From NCBI GenBank assembly GCA_000149265.1, contig CH003075.1, positions 903,141 through 967,140 on the forward strand: 64,000 nt of DNA. Reading direction: 5' to 3'. The DNA is from Ciona savignyi. Lineage: Eukaryota > Chordata > Ascidiacea > Phlebobranchia > Cionidae. Both the position numbers and the translations under genes were made by a program. Each line of letters opens with the position of its first letter. The stretch's first letter is position 1. The notes below the pieces were generated by a model. It had not been told where the DNA came from and ran no database searches. It saw nothing but the letters and a program-made list of their open reading frames with translations. Of the stretch, positions 50,362 through 63,100 are shown one piece after another.

Positions 50362-52145
50362 TTAAGTTGTCCAATATTGTTGAATATGTGGGTATTTACT
50401 AGTGTCGGCATCAATAGTATGAGGTCCATACGCATGTTGGGTTGGTATATGCGTCGGGTAAGGACTAGGAAAGTAATTTGTGTTGTTTGATATGCAAGTA
50501 TTGCTCGAAAAATAGTTTCGATTTTGCATTGGGTCGAGTTTGGCATATCCCGTCATTCGGTCGGTTTCGATGTATCCCGGTGCATAGGGAGGGGCTTCGA
50601 ACGCGCATTGCCGACTGACAGGGGTGCTGCAGACTCCACTGATTCCCGGGTAGTTCTGCGCAGGAAAGGTTCCACGATCGTGCACCAATATTGGCACCGA
50701 CACCCTGCGAGTTGCTGGCAGTCGAGGATTGTCGTAACTCGGCGAAGGCCCTTTGTCAATACGAGCACGCTTCATCTTGTATCGGTGGTTTTGGAACCAT
50801 ATCTTGATCTTAAAAGAATAAATATAGTTGAAAGGTATCATATTGCGTATAAGGAAGGCTGACATGACTATACAGTTCTAGTAAATTGAATTTTATCCAG
50901 ACGGTTTTACTGACTGGTTTTGTTTATGGACAAGGTACTCAACCGTCATTACTTGATCAAATAAATTGGTGGATTATGGCTATGGGATCTTTATCCTATA
51001 GAGATAATGAAGGGAGTTATAAGTATATAACACTGATAAACTTTTAATTACTTTGTGCGCAATCGCGTTTACTGAACTATGGATTACGCTGTACTATTTG
51101 ATGACATTCTTTAATTTTTGTTTAACCAATTGATATAGGTAATAACTTTTATGTCTAGAAAACAAACACAACTATAGTTTTAGTGCTCAATAACCTACAA
51201 TATATTATCAAACCTGAGTCGGTGTCAATCCAATCATGTTAGCCAGCGATTCCCTTTCAGGTGCAGAAAGATATTTTTGATGACGGAATCTCCGGTCTAA
51301 CTCAAAAGTTTGCGACTTTGAAAATAAAACTCGTCTTTTTCGACGCTTCTCGTTGGGCAGTTGCTGGGTTGTGTTTGAATCAGTTTCGTCATTTTCGGGG
51401 CTTGACGCTTTATCGCTAGGTGGCGCTGTGTAGTCGTAACCTATTTAAAATTAAGTCTTTCAAAATGGCGTAAACCTGCGTCGTTTCTATTCATACCGAC
51501 TAGGGGAATCAACGGCAATAACGAGCATCGTTTTCGATATACAGAGCACTTGAGTTGCCGAACGATTAATGCCATGGACTAATATATAGACAGCACACCG
51601 AAGTAGACCTAGCAATAGATCTAGTTACCCTGGGTTTGAAGGCTGGTGAAATGTGAAAACACTATTTGGTGAAATAGATGTGTAAGTTAATAATAAATTC
51701 ACTTACTGCTGTCCGACATTGCCCTCTTTACACCACAGAACACGTGATCTCTATTCTCGTCATATGATTGGTTCGATGACGCACCTATTTGACTATCAGG
51801 GTATGACGTAGGGGAACTTTCCTCTTTTACATCTTCAAATGTATTTTCTATAGCGGGATTTGCCATCGAATTACTGTGGAAATAATTCGAGGCTTGGTAC
51901 TGCAATGGTTCGGTTTCTTTTGTGTTCTGGCAGCTAAGAACGCCATTTGGACAAGATACAGCGTTGCCTTGGCACGGTAAAGCGACGCATGCCTCGTTCT
52001 GTGTGCAGATTGTATTCTTGTTGTAGTAATCCACTTTATTAGCTTCATCATCGTTGTACTCGGCTCCGGGGTACCACTGCATTGAAGTGCTGGGCATTTG
52101 CAGAATATCCTTCACCGAGAAACTACTATTTTTAGTAGCGTGCAT
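50362..52145 (-). CDS. NKX2-2: NKX2-2/vnd-type homeobox transcription factor
   Basis: Three exons (51707-52145, 51214-51440, 50362-50808) give 370 codons with matching phases. The start is the ATG at 52,145, right before the TN motif. Visible domains: TN (Groucho-binding) motif FSVKDIL at residues 9-15; homeodomain at 179-238, from [12 protein letters not shown] to [17 protein letters not shown], with the NK2-class Tyr54 at residue 232; and an NK2-specific domain (RRVSVPILV) near 255-264. The MKRAR-K-G ending of the homeodomain, the SD motif and a QQYW C-terminus (QQW in vertebrates) point to NKX2-2 rather than NKX2-1 or NKX2-5. Vertebrate NKX2-2 acts in ventral neural tube and endocrine fate; a similar role here is inference. 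An intron splits the homeodomain before helix 3's IKIW. Its exons 2 (part) and 3 are the source of the five fragments in the array. Confidence 0.9.
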
Positions 52146-54354
52146 TACAAGCGACTCTTTTACCTGTAGATGATGCGGTATATTTGTTTATATTTTACGT
52201 CTTTTCGCGGCGCCTACTAAACAAGACGTAGCACAACACAGGACTTCTAGTTGCAAAAAGGGGCAATTTTAGCAAAACACATGGCACAAGTAAAGTTAAC
52301 TGCAGAAAATATTACAACCTGTTCAAAAAAACTCCATAACCTTACACGAAGCAGGTAATGCGCCATTCTAGTTTAGTTCTGCAGCAGAAAATAGAAAAAA
52401 ACATAGATTCGTACTTTCCACTTAACGCGACGTAAATTTTTCAAGAGAAAATTTATTTGCTGCTCGACAATAAATTAATATAAAACGACCACATTCAGAT
52501 TTATGAACAGAATTAAAAATTTAAAACGTCAAAAATATTGTGGATTTTCTTAAATTACAATTAGTGACATTTCAAAACTTCAACTCTTTTCCAAAAATAA
52601 CTAATACTAGAACCATCTTTTTGGGAACATCTTTTAACATAAAATGCAAAAGCGAATTATAACTGACTATTTACTGTATAAACAAAAAGGTTTTGTAAAT
52701 AAGCCATATTGATAGCGATGCAATGTCAAAAAACAGTTGTCCATGTGCGCTTATATTTTAATTCAATTTATTTGATTTTCTTTCCATAAACTAATGATGC
52801 TGTTTAGAAAAAAAATATAGACCCGTATTCATACAAAAAGGATGTAAACTTGTCTGAATTCAATAATGTTTTTCTTAAAATTAATTAATGATGGATTCAT
52901 GTACGAATATTTCTTATAAAACAAAAGGCCCAAATTATATGTTCGGTTTGAGTTTTTAATAGGGAGTTTGTGTTACTGTAAACTTGAAACAAAATTTAAA
53001 CAAAAAAACTTTTTGTAATCAAGCTCGATCAGTTGGACTTAATCCAACATTCGATTCAGTTTCTTGACGCAATTTGAACTAAAGTTTCTAATAAAACGAA
53101 AGTCAAACCAAGCGGCACTTTATAATGACAATGGGGTCATTGCACGACAAATAAAAGCACAGTTTAAGGTATACGAAGCCACCGAACTAATATTACAAAA
53201 TACTTTGGATGAAAAAGCTCGTGTTACTGGTTGTCGCACGCCATCTCCAGCAGTCAATCATTTGCTTCCATTTTGCGACAAAATCAAAATTGTTTCATTA
53301 GATATTTCTCAAATTGTCTCAATGCGTATTTTAGTGATATTAGACGCATAAGTAATGATTGGTCCGTCCGATATATTATTTTTATTTTATTTTGAATACA
53401 ACTGTAATAATTACCACGAACAATTTATATAGGTTAAGTACTTTAACATCTTTAAAATCGCATTTACTGATTAACTTTGATAAAAGTTTTGGGGCTGTTT
53501 AATTACAAAAACTTCAGGTAAAGTTAAATGCCCTTTAATAACAAGGGCTTTAACTAATTTGTATCGAAATCCTAAGTGGGCTAGGTTACGCGTGTGCACT
53601 TGTGCATAACACCTCTCAGACCCTGGTTCCCACAAGCCATTTAGTTTGAATGATATGGGGTAAACAGTGCTTACATATGGGCCAACTTTTAGGTCGAAAA
53701 TGAGACAAAATCAGTTCGATTTTATGATAATTACGTTACATACGTATATATGACGTTATTTACAAGGCTTATATAATCTAACTGTTTTCATGGGTAAAGA
53801 AGGCCTAAATATAATCCTTACTGAAAATCAAAAAAAAATAAGATGTAGGCCTACATATCACATATATATATGATTCGTTATTATATTGCAGTCCATTTGT
53901 GCCCTTAACAAACTAGTTTAGTCGATAATTATAATATGCAAAATATTTAACAATAAGGCCTTTACGCACTTATTTAGTACTTCGCAAACTACGTACTCAA
54001 ACCTACCAAAAATATGTTACAAAATTGTCTTAATGACAACAGGCTTAAATCGGTAAAATAATTGTCTGTCTTCTAAGCCAACATTACTAATTTAAATTAT
54101 ACGTTTAAAGTTATTTATCATTTACATACCACCGAAAGAGCACAAGAATATATAAAGGCTTTCTCTGGCTATTTTGCTTCGATTATATAAGAGATTTACC
54201 GGATACTTTCTTACAATTGACTTGTAGTAATTTTATATAAAATTTAATTAATTTTTTTTTTTTAATTTGCAAACTTTTATTATATAACTTGATAAAAAGA
54301 CATGTTGTAACGACTGCTGACGCTTTGCGTTACTTCCTACATTTTTTTATAAAG

Positions 54355-54655
54355 AAGATTCGTGTTGCGTATTTACATCGTGTAAACTGTAAACAAATAA
54401 GGCAAACTAAAGAAAGGCTATATTCAATATAAATAAAACGAAAATATAAAATTAATATAGAAGACCTCTTTAAAATAGGGATATTTCGTGGATGGAAACA
54501 ACAGAAGTTTTGTGTTGCGTGTTTTTATTGTGAAACGAATAACAAGACAAACTAAAACTAGGCTACTTTCAATATAAATAATACAAACAATATTAATAAT
54601 ACAAATTGATTAAAATGGGGATATTTCATAGTTAAACTCGTGGATAGAAACAACG
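54355..54655. repeat. Direct duplication of about 150 bp
   Basis: Two adjacent segments (about 54,360-54,510 and 54,511-54,655) share in order gtgttgcgt, a-aaggcaaactaaa / acaagacaaactaaa, aggcta..ttcaatataaata, aat.gggatatttc, and gtggat.gaaacaac. They are diverged and AT-rich. Confidence 0.6.
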
Positions 54656-57579
54656 GATTTTTGATCACGCAACAATTCGTCAGTCGACAGACTATCGAAG
54701 CTATCATTGACGAAATAATAAACCGATTAATTATAAGAGTAGACGTAGCATTAAACCAACAGGTGAACGCTCAATTTTGTTGGTTTTAATTGTTTGGGGT
54801 TGATTTCATTCAACGTTATTATATCAGAAAAATAAATTCAATAGCCTAAAGCCAATTATAAATAAAACAAAAAAATAACTGCCAAATCATAAATAACTTG
54901 CCTAAATAATATTAAATCGTTTTTAAACATTAGAAAACAGTCAATTTTCATCAATTAACTCCTACGTTTATGGATTAAGTTTTGAATCCATTAACGTGAG
55001 ATTAACTCTCGGGAAGCTGAACAGATGTTTCTCCATGTGAAGCAAATGTGGGAAAAATTTAAGTGGCCTCTGTTTGCCGGGGTTTCAAATTACCCTCGCC
55101 TGTCGTCGCAGGTGTACTCGCTGAAATGATACGTCCCCGTCTTCTGTCGTGGGAATTGATTGTTACGAACTTTTGTCGTTTATAAAGATTTTTAGGAGAA
55201 AAAAATCGGTTGGATATTTACATATTTTAGTGAGCAAGAGAGTGATTTTAGATGTTCGAGTTGACATGCTTTTTATAAATATGATATTTAAACATTTTAA
55301 GCTCGATTTTTCGTTTACGTAGCAATCGCGTTTCCGATCCAAGATACCCCGAATTCTTTTATACCCAACAACTACGCCACACCACAAAATGCTACTACGC
55401 TACGATACGATTTTAACACTTCTAATATAGTTGCTTCCAGCTTAAGGTTTCGGAGTCAAAGCGTAAATTTACAAATACAATTTTGGAGAACATTTTAAGG
55501 TATTGCAAATTGTATTTGTACATAATCAAACTGTAACAATGTGGCCTATCGGTGGGCACTGAGTCACCCAAGCCCAATTGTTTCTTCGGGGACTAAAATA
55601 CAAACGTTTTATTTTTAAACAATGTTTTAAATCTCTTCACAATTCACCAGAACGTTGATAAAACTGAATAAAACGACGGCATGAATTATTTTTCTACTTT
55701 AAACGATGTCCTGTTAACTTGCTGTGCCGGTCAAATTTTAATAAAAGAAGCGAAATATATCAAAGAAATCAACATTGGGTAACGTCGTAGAAACATAAAA
55801 ATTTCAAACTGAACTAGAAATCTGAATTGCAACCGCAATATGAATAAGAGGGCACTTGTTGTAATACATACATTGATTACGATCTTGAAAGTTAGACAAC
55901 AATTATTAAAGCTAAGCACACACTTCAGTTGTCAACGCGACATTTCCGTTCGGCGCCATTTTGATTTTTATACTGTCTTACCATGATCTTACCAGACCTG
56001 ATCATTTTTTTATTATGAATTAACCTAATCACATCAATTATTTCTGTTTGTCACATATTCGAATTTCCGATAATACTATAATTTAGGAAGATTTTTTTCA
56101 ACCTCGCCGACATCTTCCCATTTCTAATGTCTGTGTAGCAGCGGAATCTCGACAATTTAGGACAACTGTGTCTACAACTTGCCCTGTGCATCTGTCCCAC
56201 ATTTCCAATGACCAGCAAACATATATTTGACACACCGATGACATAGCCTTATACATCAACCAGCCTTATTTAAGTATGCAACAACCAATATGACCAAGTA
56301 TAACAGGCTGAAACTCTTTAAACATTATTAACTAACAAGATACCTTGCATCCACTGACAAAGTATCCAGATGCATCCGAATTCCGACTCTTTCGCTCAAT
56401 TCTAAACCGAAAACTATTGACAAGTCGTCACAATTACCGAAGCGCTAACTTCGCGCTGTTTAATGGAATATCGAATTTCACCCATTATTACGTCACTCTT
56501 GTCGTCCACACGTGCGAAAAATGTTCGAGAATTTGTTAAAAAAGTATTCGATTTTTAGTGACGATTTAGGATGATGTAATAATTAACCAATTTAGCTAAC
56601 TCCGAATTTACCCTGACCGAAAAAACAAGTTAAAAAAACAAACAATACTGTTTTTGCCACATAGTTCCAATATTAATCAGAATAATTGTTATATATTTTA
56701 CAATATATTGCTGCCTTGTTATTGCTTTGTATTGCTGACTAAAGTACTGAATTACTAGTTTGGTTTCACTAAAATCGTTTTTATTGAATCCATATACACA
56801 AGACCCCGTTCAAATATGTTTTTTTTACTCTGTCTCGAATAACGACTATCACTTTACCATGTTACTTTTTCTGTTATAACTTGGCCAAATTCAGAGTCAG
56901 CTACTGATTTTTTTATAGGGGGATTATTGTTAAACATCGGTAACTAAAATCTGAACCGACACTATCACGCTATATCGTGTTGATAAAAAACGATTAATTC
57001 TATGGGTTTCGTCGAGAACTTTCGTATAAATCGAGGGCCGTGCTCAAACTTGCCCGGACCCAGTTCTGCTAATTACCACGGAGCATACCTCAGCATACTG
57101 GGCATACATTCTTATCAACTCGGTCGTGCCCGTCCCGAATTTCCAACACGATCTGCCGCTGCGTTTGTTTGGCTGATAAGAAGCGAACCAACAAAACTGC
57201 AATTTGTCATCAACTTAAACTGGCTGTGGCTTGGTTTTGAATTTGCTACAGTTCAACTTTACGTGTTTAATTTGCTTAGTTAAATGCAAAGGATAATTAT
57301 GCCCGTGTGGACTACTGGCAAGGTGTAACTTCGATAAACACAAGCTTATCTCTGGGTAAATATTAGAACTGTATCGTTGTAAGTTTGCTTTTTGATTGCA
57401 ACAAGTTTCAAAATAAAACTGAACACGTTTGTAAACCGCAAAATTAAAACTACGCACAGGTCGAGGTTTTAAGCATTTGTGTAACAAACTAATCATAAAA
57501 TCGAATGTCAATCATTTCTGTCACATAACATGCATAATAGGGTAGCATGTTTTGTTTATTTCAAACAGCTTATAACAGG

Positions 57580-57650
57580 AACAATCGGCAGATCACCTCT
57601 TGTCCATCGTCGGGTCACCAAACCGATTGGATTAGGTTAAATACGAAGGA
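57580..57650 (-). mobile_element. Diverged SINE fragment
   Basis: acaatcggcagatcacctc and catcgtcgggtcacc match the middle part of the array SINE (gcaatcgtcggatcgcctcgc, ccaccatcgggttacc) in the same orientation. Confidence 0.45.
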
Positions 57651-59546
57651 GAGATTGCCACTTTGTTTTCTTCAATTGATTAATTAAACCAATAGGTTGA
57701 AGCAATATATTTTCAGTTAACTGTCCAATGCGTTACAAACGAGCCAGTAAAAATAGCAAACCATGTAATTGATAAGAGAATTAACCGTAATTTACGTCAG
57801 CCTATTAGCGTAAAGTCCCTATTTCCTTTTTTCCTCCCGATTAGCTGTACTGACAGTGGTTGTGTACTTGGATAATGTATACATAGTATTTATTACAAAA
57901 GTTTAACTTAGTTAATATGAGACACATATCGGTGTAAAGACAAATGCCATTACAATAAAGAAACAGATTTGTTTACCGCAAAATATCACTTTCCCGTAAG
58001 CTGAAAAGCAAAAGCGAACTTTAAAAAATATCAAACTCAAGAATTATGTTAATGCTGTATGAACCGCAATGTTTTATATGCTGTTTAATTAATGAACATT
58101 AGTCGACCAGTGTCTGCATGTATAATTGAGCTTGCAAGCTCAATTTCTTTCCGGGCGAGACATTCTGAGCCCAATGTGTAGCGAGGCCAATAATAAATAA
58201 TTATTGTGGTTAATTAAAATCTACCGGCAAAGTATATATAACGAAAATTAGGCGTTTTGTTATATAGTACTATGATGACAATGGACAGTAAAATTAAATT
58301 TTAGGCTAAAGGAATATAAAAAAATCCTGATTATCTGCCTGATGTGGTTTAATTGTCATATTACCTCTTGCTCGCAGTTGGATTGTCGGAATTACTATAG
58401 TCGCGGAGGATTCAACTTTTTAGCGCAGTGTTAAAAGTCTATATTTTATTAAAATTAAACTGACTCTTGAGTAAAAACACGTGAATTAAGCCATGATCGC
58501 TTATATTTTTTATTAAAGAATATATTCTTACCAAAGGTAATCGTTAAACAGGTACCTATAGATATAACAAAACACATTTTCCTTTAATTTGTGGCATTGA
58601 AAAATCTGCGGGAATAATTTTAATTTTGCATTATTGTCTTCCAATAACATAGTGGTTTGCGTAGTCATCTATCAAGAGTGGAATAACATGGCCAAAATCG
58701 TAGCCATTCGTGACAAATTTTATGTCCCATGTGCCTATCTTCAGCCAAGAAAGGGAAACAATATGCTTGCATATATATTAATGTAAAAAAATGAAAAAAA
58801 ATGTCACAAAAAAGTGACTGTTTTGCTGGTGGCGATTTCCCTATGTTGCGGTTAGAAACAGCATATGTGCTGGGCTTCGCGCCAGAGTTTCTTGTTTAGT
58901 TGTGTAGTTTTGTATTAGTGGTGAAGAAATAAAGGTGTTAATTAAGCATTTTCTGCCTGTTTTGGTGGAAAAATTTCCTACGGAACGTATGGGTAGGCCT
59001 ACTATTTTTAAAATTTTGGAAGGCTTTGAGTTTAGGTTGCATATTCTAGTTAAATTTGTGAAAAAATATAAGGTTTCCTGTGGCAAGATTCTAAACGAAA
59101 GCCTTTTTCGTAATGTCCATTAGCTCTGGCGAGCTATGGAAAATAATATGAATGTTATGCGTGTGCCTGTGTCGGTTTAGTAGACTGGCCACTCAGCTAA
59201 GCAGGACGGTCAACATTCCTGTATAGGTTTCAGGACGATTGCACAATGTCTGTCTTAAAACGGGCTCCAATCTATATCGGTAAATCGTTTTAAATTTTCG
59301 GGCTCCTGGTAAATTCCCATTGGGGTTATTTACCAAAGAATAGTAAAACATACTAAGAGCTATTAGTCACACGCTTTGATCTTTTAATCTGATCAGACTA
59401 CTTCTCGTGGGCGCAAATACGCCAGACAATTTCCGACGGCGGTTCGAAAAAACAAACGTTTATAATACAAGCCAATATTCGAATAATGTTTGGTGCTGCC
59501 AGAATTGCGCGTTTTTTTAGCTATGGGCCTATATCGGATATTTTGA

Positions 59547-59735
59547 TGTCATGTTTATCCCTGTGAATGGGAAAACGTAAGCGGCTTTAGCACACGGGCA
59601 ACCATGTCAACACCTCGCACCCATCCACTAGGTTCAGACAATGTCACTTAGGTGCCTAGTCCAGAGAAATAAATGACTAACTTGCGACCTTTCGGCTTAA
59701 AAGCGACTCACGATAACCTCCCAATCTAATCGAAA
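59547..59735 (-). mobile_element. Diverged SINE copy
   Basis: gtttatccctgtgaatggg, cgcacccatcc, aggttcagacaatgtcacttaggtgcctagtcc, cgacctttcggcttaaaagcg and ccaatctaatcg follow the same order as the array SINE in minus orientation. Part of the middle is deleted. Confidence 0.6.
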
Positions 59736-60155
59736 ACGCGCAGAATAATATACATAGTGTTATCGAATTAAAAATCTACCGAGTCCGCCTAACGTGCTCA
59801 AACTTCGACATTGCGCAGTTGTACTAACTTGAAAGCGCAAAATAATCATTTATTGCACAACGTTCGCTTAAAAAAACGTAGAATACAAGAATGGACATAA
59901 AATGGGAAAATCATGCAGCAGATCAGTAACGAGGCGAACCATTTTCAGTTCTCGTCTTGATGAAATATTGGTCGTTTATCACTACATTTACATGCTAATT
60001 AAATGCTATTTGAATATTTTTAACCAGAATCATAAATTCAGTAATAACAATAATTATAATGGCACTTTTAATACAACATCTGAAATACTAAGAAATTATT
60101 TATTTTGAAGGGACACTTGTAGCGTCTCGTCTTAAAATTAGAATTCTAGAATGAA

Positions 60156-63100
60156 TTATCCCACTTGTGTTTCAATTGCTTCATCGGAGAGAACTTGTGT
60201 TTCAATTGTTAAGTCATTAAAGGAATGTTCCAGAGGTTCGTTTAAGCTTTTCTCGGTTGTGAACACAACTGTAAGTTCATTTCCAACTTCAGATGAATTG
60301 TTGTCCATTTCAACTTGTTTGTTGTCGTTTGTACTTGATCCGTGGTCATTCGTAGATGGGTTGGCAAATTGGTTATCATTTGAAATTGGGTTGTACTCGT
60401 TTGTAGTTGGGTTGTAGTCATTTGTAGCTGCATTGTCGTTAGTTGTTGCTGGCTCAATATCATTTGTAGTTGGTTTGTAGGCATTTGTAGTTGTATTGTG
60501 GACATTGGGTGCTGATTCATGGTCGTTTGTAGCTGGTGTGCAGTCATTTGTAGCAGAGTTGGTTAATTGGTTGTCTTCACATTTTGTTGGTTTGGCCAGT
60601 TGCTTAAGGTCAGGATAACTTGAAGGTCTGACATCAAATTCAACGGCAGATTGATGGTCCAGTTCAATGAGAGAGTTTGAATTGGCTGTTGGATAATCAC
60701 AGAGTTAATGACGCAACTGATAAGTATGGTTGTTAAATAAATATCAAACAATTTTTAGAGTTTATCCCCATCCTGTTTACTAAACTTTTATGGCAACTGT
60801 TGTTTTAAATATCATGGACAAAATTCCAAGAACAACTAACACAGTCGGAATTCAGGCATATGGTAGGTATAATGACAAATTGACAAATATTGGTGTAAAG
60901 CAAAATAATTCAGTTCAGGACAAAATGCATTTTTTGGCCTGCATGCCGTAGTTTGCCCATTTTTTGTATATACGGGCTTAAGCCACACATAGCTTCGTTT
61001 TGCACAACTCTGGTGTTGGGTAAGTAAGTTTGAAATCAAAGCACATTGGTTGGTAAAATGTTGCACAACCTGACCACTTTCCTACTTGATTGGAGAGAAA
61101 TAAACAAACCTTTTGTAAGAGCCACATGCTGGTGGTCGGGTTGAATCCCAAGTTTAACTTGCAATTGCTGCTTCTGCCGTTTCAACTCCATCACCTTGTT
61201 CTTCAGTCCCTCAGTGATGGAGTTGAAGTTTGTGACGCTCGGTGAGATGTCTTGTCGTGGGAGAAGACCTTTGTTGTGTCTGTGGTGGTGGGGGGACTGT
61301 TAGCAAGTTATTCCGGCCCGTTGGTCTAGCGGTTAAGTGCGTCGCCTGTCAATCGAAAGGTTGCAGGCACAAAACTGGTCGCTAGCTAGTCAGTTGTGTC
61401 CCAGCGGATTAATGGGTTCTACCAAAATGAAGGAACTTGTGAATCATACACAACACACTTCAATAGCTCCGGTAACCCGAAGGTGGGCGCGAGGTAATCT
61501 GACGTTTGCTCGTGTGTTAACCCCCTTGGTTTTCGCATTCACGGGGATAAACATGAATATTCTATCCTTAACAAATTATTGGGCATCATATGCAATTCCA
61601 CAAGTGGGAATTATACAGAGCTAATGAAAATAAAGATTTCATTTCCAACGTTTCGTTAGCCTATATAAGACTTTAGGGGAAGATATAATTACCACTTTTT
61701 GTTAAATAGGTTTCATGAATGGCCAGAAATAATAAAACAATATAAAAAGCAGAAAGTTAACAAAAAGGTGTAAAGTAAATATTAGGAAACTGCTGTTTTT
61801 TTCTAAAGTACATAAATACAGGTCTGCCAATGGTGGTCCATAATATATTTAAGGTATACCCCACAAAAGAACATGTTAGTGGGTTAGTGAGCCAATCTTA
61901 AAACAAATATAAAAAATAATACTTATTTTAAAACTTCATCCGTATGTGTTAAATGTTTGATATTTATATAAAAGCACACTTCAAGTGAGTTTAAACACAT
62001 ATCCACAAAACATACAGCGCCACAGCATTAAAAATGTAAACAACATTGAAACACGTACTATGCGCTTAGTTCTTATAATAGGCTTTCACCATAATAGTCT
62101 TACTCTTAGGTATAATTTCCACCAAGGTATAAATAGTTATAGCAGCACAAATAAGTTGTACTATCCCACCTGTTGTACATTTTGACCCAGAATCGAACAA
62201 AGTGTGGGGTTGTAGGAGGGAACAATGACTCCTGCTGCTCAACATTTGCCTTGTATAACGGGTTGGTGTAACTTTCATGTCTCTTCATCATCCAACCCCA
62301 CAGTGAATACGTTCGCGCTGGTAAACTGTAAGTAAAAGAAAAGCTTTAAATTTAAAATTGGCTCTAACCGGACACAAAGATAAAAGTTAGTGATGCTAAC
62401 AGTAGAAAATTGCACCATGGACTATACAATTGCAAATTTCATCCATACTAATGTTTATTACAAATCTTGTTCACAACAGGAGTACCAACACAACACAAGT
62501 AATGCTTAAAAAGATTGAACAACGTGTGACTTCTTCCACACTTAGTATTACAGTACGATTTTATAATTTTGTTTAGACCTACACAGCAAGGTGATGTGAC
62601 GATTACGTGTGTGTTAACATGTGTTAACCTTTGATTTTCCCATTCACACAGATAAACATGAATATCCTATCCTACAGTCACTCTATAGAACATCTCTTTG
62701 AAGTACTCTTGACCATATTGAAGTTTCGACTAAATCACAAACACTCCAAAACAAAAAGCAACGCAAACACCAAAGTACCTGTACTCCTGTCTTTCCTTTG
62801 CACAGTTTCCCAGGAAAGTTCCAAACTGGCAGGAGAAGACATGGTCATGCAAGTCGAACAACAGGGTTTCATTGAACTGAAATGCGCTTGGATATAACCT
62901 CATCAACTGCCAGACTGCATCGATGAATTGGGTGAAAACCGGAGACATTTCTCTACTGTCGCCATCAATATGCCCACATCTGGCAATATGAAAGTGATAT
63001 CATACTAATCGTATTTGTTGTGATTCACTAATAATTGTTGTTTTAACCTTTAATATAAAGGATATAGTATTACTGTATTAGTTATTAAATCATTGAAAGT

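Larger units (their letters stand above)
44853..51330. repeat. Tandem unit 6, running into the complete NKX2-2 gene
   Basis: Contains GBE-like copy 6 (45,273-48,422), a spacer (48,423-50,361) with a SINE at 48,897-49,208, and the true 3' part of NKX2-2. Similarity to the other units stops at aataaaactc (about 51,330) inside the homeodomain exon: here it continues as coding sequence, elsewhere as junction repeat. This marks the right edge of the duplicated segment. Confidence 0.85.
52146..60155. other. Long intergenic region upstream of NKX2-2 and downstream of the MTMR gene
   Basis: About 8 kb, AT-rich, without a supportable exon chain; open stretches such as 53,064-53,351 and 57,002-57,283 lack family features. 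It holds a direct duplication (about 54,355-54,655) and SINE remnants (about 57,580-57,650 and 59,547-59,735). Its position upstream of a developmental regulator makes it a candidate for cis-regulatory DNA, but no specific site can be defended by eye. Confidence 0.5.

Noticed and set aside
37697-52145. Shared QQYW ending of GBE copies 1-3 and of NKX2-2 as a sign of exon exchange
   Set aside because: The preceding residues and nucleotide sequences do not match, and NKX2-2 has its own conserved QQW-type end, so coincidence is more likely.
53064-53351. 95-codon open stretch upstream of NKX2-2
   Set aside because: No recognisable motif, no splice partners, and composition typical of AT-rich intergenic DNA.
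60242-60547. Gln/Thr-rich open stretch in another minus-strand frame
   Set aside because: It overlaps the MTMR last exon in the wrong phase; the TND-rich frame joins upstream exons and ends in a natural stop.
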